A stretch of 64,000 nucleotides of DNA from assembly GCA_046290675.1 (NCBI GenBank), contig JBKAHA010000002.1:62001-126000 (forward strand), written 5' to 3'. Below, in pieces: positions 9,943 to 18,744 of this stretch (positions are counted from its first letter, which is position 1; each line of letters opens with the position of its first letter). Both the position numbers and the translations under genes were made by a program. The notes beneath the pieces were generated by a model. The model was not told the DNA's origin. It saw only the letters and a program-made list of their open reading frames with translations, and did not search any database. The DNA comes from Aureliella sp046290675. Lineage in GTDB: Bacteria > Planctomycetota > Planctomycetia > Pirellulales > Pirellulaceae.

Positions 9943-11460
9943 GTGAATGACTCGCTCGCGCCAACGCCATTGGCAGCCTTCCAAGAAGGATTTGGCCGAT
10001 GGCACTCGTGCTTCAAGGCAATCTGCTTTGTCGCAATTCTAACTTGCCTTGTCGTCCCTAGCTCAAGTGCGTTTGCACAAGCCGCCGAAGAGGGCTCAGC
10101 ATCTCCTGCAGTGGAGTCGCTAGAGACTGCCGAAGCGACCGAAGATGAGGCGGCCGGCGCAACCGATGGATTTCTTTCGAGTGGTGATGCCGCTGCACAC
10201 AATGCATGGATGTTGGTTTGCTGTGCTCTCGTGTTGTTTATGACTGCGCCAGGCTTGGCACTGTTTTACGGTGGACTCGTACGAAAGAAGAACGTCCTGA
10301 GCGTTCTAATGCAATGCATCTTCCTGATGGGGTTGATGACCTGCATCTGGGCAATCTACGGCTACAGCTTGGCATTTGGTGGTAGTAATCCGTATTTCGG
10401 CAATGGCGAGTTTCTGTTCATGCAGAACGTGGCGCGAACCTGGAGCGATGCGGCAGGCGAACCACTAACACCCATGGAGGGAGCTATCCCGCGAATGACC
10501 CACATGCTGTTCCAAGGCATGTTCTTCATCATTACCCCAGCTTTAATCTGCGGAGCATTTGCCGAGCGGATGAAGTTTAGTGCCATGGTTGTGTTCTCGA
10601 TTGCCTGGGGGACGCTCGTCTACTGCCCTCTTTGCCACTGGGTTTGGGACGGCGGCATTCTGGCGTTCAAGGGTGACCACGCCATCATGGGAGGTGCACT
10701 TGATTTTGCTGGTGGGACCGTGGTGCATATCAGCTCTGGTGTGACAGCACTGGTTGCGGCAATCTTGATTGGTCCGCGAATCGGTCATCGGACCGAACCC
10801 ATGCCACCGCATAATCTGACCTACACCGCCTTGGGTGCAGCAATGCTCTGGTTCGGATGGTTCGGCTTTAACGCGGGCAGTGAACTAATGGTGGATGGAA
10901 TCACTTCGAGTGCGTTTGCCGTGACTCATTTTGCGGCGGCGGCTGGCGCGGTGGCTTGGGCTTGTGTCGAGTGGTTGAGAACCGGAAAGCCGACCTTGCT
11001 CGGTGCCAGTTCCGGAGCTGTCGCTGGATTGGTTTGCATTACGCCCGCGGCAGGGTTCGTGAATTTGATGCCTTCGCTATTGATGGGCGCCGCTGCAGGT
11101 ATCATCTGCTACGTGGCTTGCTCAACGGTGAAAGCTTCACTCGGCTATGACGATTCGCTCGACGCATTTGGCGTTCACGGAGTTGGAGGAACGTTGGGTG
11201 CGATCTTAACGGGAGTTTTCGCGACGCGAGCAATTTGGGACATCGATAGCGGAAATCCCCTGGGCATCATCGAAGGCAATTACTCGACCATCATTGGTCA
11301 GACCGTGGCGACTGCGATTACTTTCATTTTTGCGGGCGTAGCCAGCTTCATTCTGCTGAAGATCATCGATTTGACGATCGGACTACGTGTTGAGTCCAAC
11401 GCGGAGCGTCAGGGCTTGGACGTCACCGAGCACGGCGAAGAAGGTTACATCTTCCTGTAA
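9943..11460 (+). CDS. amt: Ammonium transporter (Amt/Rh family)
   Basis: The start is chosen as GTG 9943, eight bases after AGGAG (9930-9934); an upstream ATG at 9883 has no such support. The N-terminus is a signal peptide ending AFAQA, followed by an acidic linker, then about eleven membrane helices. Family hallmarks are ALFYGGLVRKKNVLSVLMQ, GGTVVHISSGVTALVAA (first pore His), AMLWFGWFGFNAGSE and DAFGVHGVGGTLGAILTGVF (second pore His). The channel moves ammonia/ammonium across the cytoplasmic membrane. No glnB/glnK gene follows, unlike many bacterial amt operons. The C-terminal tail (EHGEEGYIFL) resembles the conserved PII-contacting end of the family. Confidence 0.96.
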   Translation: MNDSLAPTPLAAFQEGFGRWHSCFKAICFVAILTCLVVPSSSAFAQAAEEGSASPAVESLETAEATEDEAAGATDGFLSSGDAAAHNAWMLVCCALVLFMTAPGLALFYGGLVRKKNVLSVLMQCIFLMGLMTCIWAIYGYSLAFGGSNPYFGNGEFLFMQNVARTWSDAAGEPLTPMEGAIPRMTHMLFQGMFFIITPALICGAFAERMKFSAMVVFSIAWGTLVYCPLCHWVWDGGILAFKGDHAIMGGALDFAGGTVVHISSGVTALVAAILIGPRIGHRTEPMPPHNLTYTALGAAMLWFGWFGFNAGSELMVDGITSSAFAVTHFAAAAGAVAWACVEWLRTGKPTLLGASSGAVAGLVCITPAAGFVNLMPSLLMGAAAGIICYVACSTVKASLGYDDSLDAFGVHGVGGTLGAILTGVFATRAIWDIDSGNPLGIIEGNYSTIIGQTVATAITFIFAGVASFILLKIIDLTIGLRVESNAERQGLDVTEHGEEGYIFL

Positions 11461-11769
11461 GCGGGAAATGGTCCGGCCAAGCGCGAGACGTCGTGCAGCC
11501 AGCCTCATTGGGTTGGCTGCGCGATGCGATCGAGCGTGCGGATCCTACTTCTTTATCCATTCGCAAAAGCTTACGGTATCGCTTTAACTCCGACTGTCTC
11601 CACGTCGTTCAAGTTTCAATCGTCTGAGGCCGAATGCTAGATAGGCGTGGTTCCACGCAAATCTAGTCCGTCTTCATGGGGTGAAGGCGGTTTCTGATAG
11701 TCGCTATTACGCACGGAAGTGGCACAGCGACACGTCTCTTTTGGCTTCGGCCAAGAACGACTGTGTGCC
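11461..11769. other. Intergenic region after amt
   Basis: Apart from a stem-loop just after amt (11495-11520) and a perfect GCGTGG/CCACGC hairpin (11645-11658), I see nothing here. Short open frames exist, but none has a ribosome-binding site or a convincing composition. Confidence 0.5.
11495..11520 (+). terminator. Stem-loop after amt, possible terminator
   Basis: GCAGCCAGCC pairs with GGTTGGCTGC (one G-U pair) around a six-base loop, 35 bases after the amt stop codon. No T-run follows, so termination or mRNA 3'-end protection is only inferred. Confidence 0.45.
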
Positions 11770-12699
11770 ATGATTCGACTCCACGGGCCCCGATTCTGGG
11801 CTCTGGCTTCCATCTTTATCGGTTTTGCGATAGCGTATCCGTTCCTCCGTAAGCCCACTCCGCGCGCATCGCAAGCTAGGGCAAAGCCTGATCCTGATCT
11901 AGGTTTTGACGGAGCGCCTGCTTACGCGAGTTTGGAAAGCTTTGCTTCCCGAGAGACAGATCCCTCTGCTCCAAAGGTTGCCCAGGCTGATTTGGCATCG
12001 TCATCTATTTCCTTTGGCGATGTAGGGCAGCAGGCCTTTGAATCCGTTCCGGATATCAGGCAGTTGCCGGCAGAACTACCGGAGTGGGTCCGTCCTGCAT
12101 CTGGTTTAGATCAGCTACTAGCCGACAGCCACCGAGATGAGCACTCAGCTCCGACGCTGCGCAGATTGGAAGAACCGAAGCCTTGGATAGAACAACGCGA
12201 ATCTCGGAGCGTATCCACAGCAGGTAAGAGAGCGAGCCCTGAAACTCCGGCTCTAGCGAGAATGCAAAACGAGCAAATGCGTTCACCGTTCGATCGCGAT
12301 GAATCAAGCTACGGCTCCAATTTCGGTGGCCAACAAAGCGACCTGCAAGCGCGAGAACCTCCGCAAATCCGCGATCTGTTAGCAGATTCGATGTGGCCGG
12401 ATCAAGGCTTTGTAACTCGCGGCTGGAAAGACCCACACTCGTCTGTTGCGACCAACCAGAACGCTCTTTCCCACGTCGATTCGACCAAGGTCCGAACTTC
12501 GAATTCGCAAACTGTTGTACGAGCGCCCGCAATTACGCGAGAGGGTTTTGCTCGCGGACCCGGCAGCTTGACCTCTGTGCGTCCTTGGCAAGGCTCTGGT
12601 CCCGATGATCCAAAGCTGCCCCGCGAAGAAAACGCGCAGCAAACGCAGCGCAAGCGGCGGTTCATCTATCAGCCTGGATACAACCCAGACGACCAGTAG
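11770..12699 (+). CDS. Hypothetical membrane-anchored protein
   Basis: I do not recognise this protein. From ATG 11770 it has a short basic N-terminus and one hydrophobic helix (WALASIFIGFAIAYPFL, residues about 10-26). About 280 hydrophilic residues follow, rich in Ser, Arg, Pro, Gln and Asp, with no visible domain and probably disordered, ending in a basic KRRFIYQPGY stretch. The layout suggests a signal anchor with the rest outside the cytoplasm. A start at 11719 is also possible but adds no hydrophobic or conserved segment. The gene stands alone between amt and the TIM-barrel gene. Confidence 0.6.
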   Translation: MIRLHGPRFWALASIFIGFAIAYPFLRKPTPRASQARAKPDPDLGFDGAPAYASLESFASRETDPSAPKVAQADLASSSISFGDVGQQAFESVPDIRQLPAELPEWVRPASGLDQLLADSHRDEHSAPTLRRLEEPKPWIEQRESRSVSTAGKRASPETPALARMQNEQMRSPFDRDESSYGSNFGGQQSDLQAREPPQIRDLLADSMWPDQGFVTRGWKDPHSSVATNQNALSHVDSTKVRTSNSQTVVRAPAITREGFARGPGSLTSVRPWQGSGPDDPKLPREENAQQTQRKRRFIYQPGYNPDDQ

Positions 12700-12903
12700 T
12701 CGGCGTTGGCGACCAAAGCGAACCTGCGATGAAGAGCCTTAGTGAAGCCGCTTTCATCGTGGGCAACTGGTCTCCTGTCTGTGAATTTCTACGCACGCTC
12801 GTGAGTAGGTATTAACGCCCGTGAGAATTCTCTAGTTATCCCAATCTGTTAATATAGCCTTTGCACGTTATTTGGTGAGTAAGCTTATTCTGAGGCGGAA
12901 TTG

Positions 12904-13857
12904 ATGACCAATCCGAGCACATTGAATCGTCGACGGCGAGACTTTTTAACACTAGGTGCCGCTGCAGGAGGGACCGCCCTCGCATTGGGTGCCGCTGCAG
13001 GAGGGCCCGCTCTGATGGGCAACGCTCCAGTGCTCGCTGCCCTGCCCCGGCCATCCCCGGCCGCACATCCAAAATCCCAGGCCGGAGCGCGAATGCACTT
13101 GGGGCTGGTCACCTATCTTTGGGGCAAAGACATGGGGCTGGAAGAACTGATCGACAGCTGTGAGAAATCTGAAATCCTTGGCGTCGAACTCCGGACTCAA
13201 CACAAGCACGGCGTTGAACCGGATCTGTCCGCTGCAGAACGCAGCGAGGTTCGAAAACGATTCAGTGCTAGCCAAGTTGAGCTCGTTGGCTACGGATCGA
13301 ATTGCGAATATCACGCCAACGATCCGGCTAAAGTGAAGGCCAACATTGAACAGACCAAAGACTTCATCCGGTTGATGCACGATTGTGGTGGAACCGGAGT
13401 TAAAGTGAAGCCGAACGGCTTTCCGAAAGGCGTCGAGCGCGAGAAGACGATCGAGCAGATTGGGAAGGCACTGAATGAAGTCGCCGAGTACGGCGAGGGC
13501 TTCGGGCAGAAGATTCGTGTCGAAGTACACGGCAAGGGTACAAGCGAGTTGCCGGTTATTCGCGACATCTTTGCCATTGCAGATCATCCCAACGTCTACG
13601 TCTGCTGGAATTGCAACGAGCAGGACCTTCAAGGCGAAGGACTAGAAGCTAACTTTGAGATGGTGAAGGATAGGTTTGGTGACACGGTTCACATTCGCGA
13701 AATGAATGTCGGTGAATATCCGTACCCCAAACTCATGGATCTGTTTAAGGACATGGACTACGAAGGCTGGGTCCTGCTCGAAGCACGCACGAACCCAGCA
13801 GACAAGGTCAAGGCTTTGATCGAGCAACGTGAGATCTTCGAATCGATGATCGGATGA
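12904..13857 (+). CDS. Tat-exported sugar phosphate isomerase/epimerase-like TIM barrel
   Basis: The start is ATG 12904 with GAGG (12892-12895) eight bases upstream. The N-terminus is a twin-arginine signal, RRRRDFLTLG, followed by a Gly/Ala-rich hydrophobic stretch containing an 11-residue tandem duplication and an ALA-type cleavage region. The mature part (about 270 residues) is an AP-endonuclease-2/xylose-isomerase-like barrel: HLGLVTYLWGKDMGLEELID, ILGVELRTQHKHGVE, KVKPNGFPKG, IRVEVHGKGTSELP, VYVCWNCNEQD and a final WVLLEARTNPADKVKAL. Glu and His residues at strand ends are placed as in metal-binding members. Planctomycetes encode many such exported proteins, probably for sugar breakdown; the substrate is unknown. 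The stop overlaps the first possible start of the next frame (ATGA). Confidence 0.85.
   Translation: MTNPSTLNRRRRDFLTLGAAAGGTALALGAAAGGPALMGNAPVLAALPRPSPAAHPKSQAGARMHLGLVTYLWGKDMGLEELIDSCEKSEILGVELRTQHKHGVEPDLSAAERSEVRKRFSASQVELVGYGSNCEYHANDPAKVKANIEQTKDFIRLMHDCGGTGVKVKPNGFPKGVEREKTIEQIGKALNEVAEYGEGFGQKIRVEVHGKGTSELPVIRDIFAIADHPNVYVCWNCNEQDLQGEGLEANFEMVKDRFGDTVHIREMNVGEYPYPKLMDLFKDMDYEGWVLLEARTNPADKVKALIEQREIFESMIG
12955..13005 (+). repeat. 33-bp tandem duplication inside the Tat signal peptide
   Basis: The same 18 bases, GGTGCCGCTGCAGGAGGG, occur at 12955-12972 and 12988-13005, 33 bp apart and in frame, giving LGAAAGGTALA then LGAAAGGPAL. The duplication lengthens the hydrophobic core of the signal peptide by 11 residues. 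Confidence 0.85.
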
Positions 13858-13919
13858 TCGGGCTGGAAATCGGGACGCAAATAAGTGCGGCTGTCGAAGT
13901 ACAGAAAAGAGTGTTGGTG

Positions 13920-15047
13920 ATGAGACTGGATCGATCGGGAACTGCTCCAGCAGCGAAACAACCAAAACAGTCGGCTTGGTTATTTGCATTCAGTGCATTA
14001 ACTGCGTGTCTCACGTTCAGTTGCACTGCAGTCGCGCAGGTCAAGTCTGAGAGTCTTTCATGGGAACTTGGACCGACCGGCAGCAAATCAAGCCTACGAG
14101 GACTAACTGCTCCAACAGATCGAGTTATCTGGGCATGCGGAAGTCAGGCGACAGTCCTTCTCAGCTCCGATGGTGGTAGCTCATGGCAAAATGTAAGCCC
14201 GAGCGGATTCAATGAGGTTGAGTTTCGGTCTGTTCACGCATGGAGTGCGAAAGAAGCTTGTATCGCAAGTGCTGGCCAACCTGCAGTTTTGCTGCGGACA
14301 ATTGACGGCGGAGAGAGTTGGCAAGAAGTTTATCGCGCGGAAGATGAAGCTGCATTTTTCGATGGAATGCAGTTTTGGGACCAGCGACGTGGGATCGTCT
14401 TTAGTGATCCCGTCGGGCCGACGATGCTTGTGCTTGAGACCGCCGACCGAGGATTAAGTTGGACAAGGATTGATCCAAAGCAACTCGTGCCAGTCCTGGA
14501 GGGCGAGGCAGGATTTGCGGCGAGCAATTCTTCGATCGCAGTTGCCTCCGGCGGACGCGTCTGGATCGGAACCGGAGGCCAATCCGCCGAGCAAAGTCGT
14601 GTCCATATGCGAACAGGATGGAATGCAGATTGGCAGGTGGTCTCCTGCCCTCTTGAGAGCGGAAGTGCCTCAGGAATTTTTTCGATTGCGGCATCTTCGC
14701 AGCGAATGGTTGCGGTTGGCGGGGACTATCGCCCCGAGGCAAAGTCGAAGACGACGGCCGCGCTAAGCGATGATGGTGGTAAGTCTTGGCGAATTGGAGA
14801 TCAACCACCGCCGACTTATCGTTCAGCAGTGCAGTTTCTGCCACTGACGGATTCCGGACAAGCCGAGGTAAATCAATCCGAAAACGGACTTTGGATCGCC
14901 ACGGGACCAACCGGATCAGATTGGTCATTGGATGGAGATCGATGGGAGAGTTTCACCGACACTGGATTTCACGTACTCGCCGTTGGCAAGAATGAAATCT
15001 TCGCCGCTGGTTCAGAAGGCCGTTTCGCCGTTCTCAGGAGGAAGTGA
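13920..15047 (+). CDS. Secreted YCF48/BNR-repeat-like protein
   Basis: From ATG 13920 the product has a signal peptide (hydrophobic core WLFAFSALTACLTFSC, likely cleavage after AVA), then about 330 residues of beta-propeller repeats. Repeats carry the Asp-box-like motif S-x-D-x-G-x-x-W: SSDGGSSWQNV, TIDGGESWQEV, TADRGLSWTRI and SDDGGKSWRIG. The best match by pattern is the photosystem-II-assembly-factor-like (YCF48) or sialidase-like propeller group common in planctomycete and bacteroidete exported proteins, with no link to photosynthesis here. An earlier ATG at 13854 overlaps the stop of the upstream gene as ATGA and would add 22 residues; translational coupling from there is possible. The function is unknown. 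Confidence 0.8.
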   Translation: MRLDRSGTAPAAKQPKQSAWLFAFSALTACLTFSCTAVAQVKSESLSWELGPTGSKSSLRGLTAPTDRVIWACGSQATVLLSSDGGSSWQNVSPSGFNEVEFRSVHAWSAKEACIASAGQPAVLLRTIDGGESWQEVYRAEDEAAFFDGMQFWDQRRGIVFSDPVGPTMLVLETADRGLSWTRIDPKQLVPVLEGEAGFAASNSSIAVASGGRVWIGTGGQSAEQSRVHMRTGWNADWQVVSCPLESGSASGIFSIAASSQRMVAVGGDYRPEAKSKTTAALSDDGGKSWRIGDQPPPTYRSAVQFLPLTDSGQAEVNQSENGLWIATGPTGSDWSLDGDRWESFTDTGFHVLAVGKNEIFAAGSEGRFAVLRRK

Positions 15048-15132
15048 GCTGAAGGCTGGAGGTACTTGGCTTAGGCGGCAGTGCGTGATGCTGGTTTCGA
15101 ATTCTCGGAGCTACAAATGGACCGATTCAGAT

Positions 15133-15303
15133 CTAGGGGCGTTCAAGCAATGCACGTAACTTAGCATTGAATTCGTCTCTAGAGGATTCCAATTCAGATT
15201 TGGATGGAACGTAGTCAAACGTTGGCTCAGCGATGTACCTTTTGGATGGAAGTCGAAATGCGAGCTGCTGACGGCGAACGCTGGGGAGCAGAGTTGCTAG
15301 CAC
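15133..15303 (-). CDS. Possible 56-residue unannotated protein downstream of dsbD
   Basis: On the minus strand a frame from GTG (15301-15303) to TAG (15133-15135) gives 56 residues with the look of a real protein: VLATLLPSVRRQQLAFRLP, then SKRYIAEPTFDYVPSKSELE and DEFNAKLRALLERP. The C-terminal half is charged and helix-prone. No Shine-Dalgarno is visible, and a stop codon sits seven codons upstream of the GTG, so it is either a short gene or the remnant of a longer one. It lies on the same strand as dsbD and 180 bases after it. The function is unknown. Confidence 0.45.
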   Translation of the reverse strand: MLATLLPSVRRQQLAFRLPSKRYIAEPTFDYVPSKSELESSRDEFNAKLRALLERP

Positions 15304-15483
15304 CTGACTGAGCTTGCAATGCTAGACGAGGCAAGAGCGCAAAAAACCAAAAGTGGCAACGCTTGGGGCGACTGGTGACCATTTTCGACAAGGTGCTCTT
15401 CTGAATGTGGCTATGCGATTGATATCCGTGTGGCGAATTGGACGTCGCATAGTCTGCTTGCCGTTTGGTTTGGTGTGAACGAT

Positions 15484-18225
15484 TTACTCGGAGGAATTAC
15501 CCGAGTTGAAACTCGTAAATAGGGCCCCGCCTTTACTCGGTCCGGCTTCGTTCAAAGCCTCGAGGACTTGGTTTTCGGTCAATACATCTCGCAGCAAGAT
15601 TGGTTCTTTTGACGAATCAGCTGGATAAATCGCTAGAAGCGGGATTGAATTGCTTTCCAGTTCCTCAAGCTTCTGCCGGATGGCATCGGATCGATCGGTC
15701 CAGTCGGCAAGCATCGGTACGACGTTGTACTTGTCGACTAGCTTCGCTACCTCTTCGCGATCGATAGCAAACCGCGTGTTCAATTTGCAGGTGAAGCACC
15801 AGTTGGCAGTAAAGTCGAGCATGACCGTTTTGCCCTCTTCTCGATATTGGGCAAGTTGAGCCTCGTCATAAGGTTGCCAAGGGATTTCGGAGTCGAACGG
15901 ACCGAAATAGCTGAAGCTGACAAAAGCGCCTAGGGCGACAATCGCCAAGCTGGAAGCCCAGGTCATGCGTACTTTCGTTTTTTCCGCATAGGCTGGGACG
16001 CGGCCAATGAGCCAGCAGGCAAACCACACGACGATCAATAGGATCAACGTTGCGATTCGATAGTCGTTACCGATGGCGGCTACAAAAAAGACCACCGTTA
16101 GCAACAACGGGAAGGCCAAGATCTGCTTGAGTGTTTCCATCCAAGCCCCTGGCTTCGGCAGAAGGCGAATAAAGCCAGGCCAAATACAGAGAACCAAGAA
16201 TGGAAGAGCCATGCCAATACCAACGATTAGGTAGAGCAAAATGACGCTAAACGACGAGAGTACCAAGCTCAGGCCGAAGAGAGAGCCAAGCAATGGTCCG
16301 GAGCAAGGAGTCGCGAGTACGGTGGTGAGAATCCCTTTCAGAAATGCACCGACAACGCCCTCTTTTTCCATAAGCTCACCCGATTTGCTGGAAGTCGCGA
16401 AACCAGGAATCGGAATCTCCCAGACTCCTAGGAAGCTGAGTGCCATGGCAAAGACGAGGCAAGCGAGCGCGACCTTGAACTCCAAAATCGTGAACTGTTG
16501 TCCCCATCCAAAAGCCTCGCCCCAAACGACTTTGATCGTGATGGCGACGAGAGCCAGCGAGAGCATGACCGCTAGGATGCCCGCCGAGTAAGCGAGGTTG
16601 AGCTTGACGACTTCCTTGTGCGCATTGCCCGCCTGATTCATAAAGCTCATGACTTTGAGCCCAATCACTGGGAGCACACAAGGCATGAAGTTCAAAATGA
16701 AGCCACCGGCGAGGGCGGCTAGCACATGGAACAGAGTTAGAGCTTGGACCGGCTTGTCTGCTGAATCGCCACCGCGTGTCGGAGGAGTACCATCGTCCGC
16801 AGAAATAGCGGACGGTGGTGGGGCTGAAATCTCGTTGTTGTCTGAAGTGCCTGGGGGAGCTTCGGAAGTCACTGTCGGTGGCGGGCCTGATTCTTCCGCC
16901 ACTTCGGTATCAACCCCTGCTTCAGAAGAATCTGGGGGTGTCTTGCTACGGACGATGGCGTTGTCCGTTGCCGCCGGGAAAGCAACGTCTTTGTCGATCC
17001 ACGTAACGAGTGTCGGTAACTCGGAAATCTCTCGGTTGTTGTCGTCGCTAAGCTCCAATTTAGCAGCGGTTGCTTTTGCATCGCCAACAGCGATACTCCC
17101 CTTCAGTCGAAGGCCAGCAGGTGGATCACAGCTTCCGTCGTTACAAGTTAGGAATGCGACGCGAACTTCGAACGGGTAGCTCCCGTCTTTCGTGTCTTGG
17201 GGGATTTCAACCGGAATTTTCCAGTTGAAATTGCCACCGTGGTACCGGATCGCGTCGAATCCGGGGATCGGCGGAGCTTCTTCCGCCGGACTACTAACGA
17301 CTGGCGTCCCAAACTTCAGCCCTGATTTTTCAGTGACCGCGATCAGCGTCCGATTAAGCGATTCCGGATCAAAAGGAACGTGCTCGTAGACGTGATAGCC
17401 ACGGTCTGCTGCGACGCCTAGCTCTAGAACGGTCGTCGAACCAGGCTGAACCGTTGCACTTGAGAGCGATGCAGTCCAAACCGCGTGTGTTGGAGTGACT
17501 CGATGGCTCTTTGAACTAAGCTTCTCTTGTTTTGCTAGTTCCGACTTCAGGCTGTCCGCCATGGCTCCGCTGCCACGCGTGGCAGCATCGGCCAGTGGAT
17601 TGGGTTCGACACCTTCCGTGCCTGTAAAGGTCGCCTTGACCTTTGCTTGAACCGGCATGCACGAGCTTTGGCAAACGAGCGCATCGATCGATACGGTCAG
17701 GTCTGACTTCGATTCGTAGCCATTCGGGAACTCGATAGGAGCCGTCCAGATAACTTCTCCATGGAATTCTTCCAGTTGAAGTGGTCCGTACGCAACTTCG
17801 TCCGAGCCGATTTCCGGAGGGTGATCCGGCTTGAATTCTCCGGCAAGTTTTGCGGACTTGCCTTCAAGCTTGATGCTTGTCGCGTACGGCCCGCCAGGAG
17901 GCTGGGTCGTCGAATAAGTGTGGTAACCATCTGCGATGGTTGCCTTCACGTTGAGCGTTCCTTTTTTGCCATCAGTTGAAACCGTAAAGGTGGCTTCGTA
18001 GGTCGCCGGATCGCTGCTTCCCATCGAAAGTCCAAAACCACCGAGACCCCCTCCGCCGAACTTGCCCTGAGCAAAACTTGGCTGAGCAAGAGTGAGTAGC
18101 GCCGCAGCAAAAACTGCTGTACGGACGAGTCCATTTCCCATCGCACTCGCGTAGGCCATAGCTCTTTTCAAGCTGCGGTCGCGGTTTTCGGTTCGCAGTC
18201 TGGTTGTGGGCAAGGAGCTGTTCAT
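15484..18225 (-). CDS. dsbD: DsbD-type thiol:disulfide interchange protein with thioredoxin domain
   Basis: This is a 913-residue membrane thiol reductase. A signal peptide (cleavage after SFAQ) is followed by two DsbD-alpha-like periplasmic domains: one at about residues 75-215, the other near 245-375 with GYHVYEHVPFDPESLNRT. A Ser/Pro/Asp-rich linker leads to eight membrane helices carrying the paired cysteines in FMPCVLPVIGLK and LATPCSGPLLGSLF. The C-terminal thioredoxin-like domain has the redox motif WCFTC (C810, C813). It should pass electrons from cytoplasmic thioredoxin across the membrane to exported proteins. Two N-terminal alpha-like domains make it longer than E. coli DsbD; this long form is common in planctomycetes. 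It is transcribed alone. Confidence 0.92.
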   Translation of the reverse strand: MNSSLPTTRLRTENRDRSLKRAMAYASAMGNGLVRTAVFAAALLTLAQPSFAQGKFGGGGLGGFGLSMGSSDPATYEATFTVSTDGKKGTLNVKATIADGYHTYSTTQPPGGPYATSIKLEGKSAKLAGEFKPDHPPEIGSDEVAYGPLQLEEFHGEVIWTAPIEFPNGYESKSDLTVSIDALVCQSSCMPVQAKVKATFTGTEGVEPNPLADAATRGSGAMADSLKSELAKQEKLSSKSHRVTPTHAVWTASLSSATVQPGSTTVLELGVAADRGYHVYEHVPFDPESLNRTLIAVTEKSGLKFGTPVVSSPAEEAPPIPGFDAIRYHGGNFNWKIPVEIPQDTKDGSYPFEVRVAFLTCNDGSCDPPAGLRLKGSIAVGDAKATAAKLELSDDNNREISELPTLVTWIDKDVAFPAATDNAIVRSKTPPDSSEAGVDTEVAEESGPPPTVTSEAPPGTSDNNEISAPPPSAISADDGTPPTRGGDSADKPVQALTLFHVLAALAGGFILNFMPCVLPVIGLKVMSFMNQAGNAHKEVVKLNLAYSAGILAVMLSLALVAITIKVVWGEAFGWGQQFTILEFKVALACLVFAMALSFLGVWEIPIPGFATSSKSGELMEKEGVVGAFLKGILTTVLATPCSGPLLGSLFGLSLVLSSFSVILLYLIVGIGMALPFLVLCIWPGFIRLLPKPGAWMETLKQILAFPLLLTVVFFVAAIGNDYRIATLILLIVVWFACWLIGRVPAYAEKTKVRMTWASSLAIVALGAFVSFSYFGPFDSEIPWQPYDEAQLAQYREEGKTVMLDFTANWCFTCKLNTRFAIDREEVAKLVDKYNVVPMLADWTDRSDAIRQKLEELESNSIPLLAIYPADSSKEPILLRDVLTENQVLEALNEAGPSKGGALFTSFNSGNSSE

Positions 18226-18744
18226 CGTGGTCTCGTTCCTATCAGAGCGGGTGCGAGCGATGGCAAATATTGCCTAGATTACCCTCGCGGCTCTTTGTCC
18301 TCAGTGTAAAAAACGCCGGGCAGATGGATCTATTGGCGAAAAACTGCTGAGTTGTGAGATCGAGCAAGCGATCTTGAATGCTCAGCGGGCATGTTTAAAC
18401 CGGATAATCGGACTATATTTACGAACATTCTTTTTCATCGGTCAACGCAATATCGTGGTTTCAGCGTTTCATTGCGAGGACTTTTGGAAGCTATCCCGTT
18501 ACCAAGCTAGCTAATAGCAGCTCGGGAATTGGAGATGTTTCGTTTTTGGGAGCGCCACTCCACCGCTGCGTGGGCCCGCTTCTGGTTACTTCGGTCTTTG
18601 TCGTGTACCTCTGGAGGGCTATTGCTGCTTTGTGGTGATGTACTTCAGGTGTGCCTATTAGCCGATTGATTCTCCGAGTCCCCCTAATTCCTCCAAAATC
18701 CGGCTCTGAGGCCGATCACGGACCCACATCAGACAGGCAGCAGA
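18226..18744. other. Divergent intergenic region between dsbD and the DUF1080 gene
   Basis: These 519 bases must hold the promoters of both flanking genes. I see a near-palindrome GATCGAGCAAGCGATC at about 18359-18376. A 44-codon frame (18535-18669) lacks a properly spaced ribosome-binding site. Nothing else is supportable. Confidence 0.4.

Noticed and set aside
18535..18669. 44-codon frame between dsbD and the DUF1080 gene
   Set aside because: GGAG touches the ATG with no spacing and the product (MFRFWERHSTAAWARFWLLR...) has an unlikely composition for a native protein.
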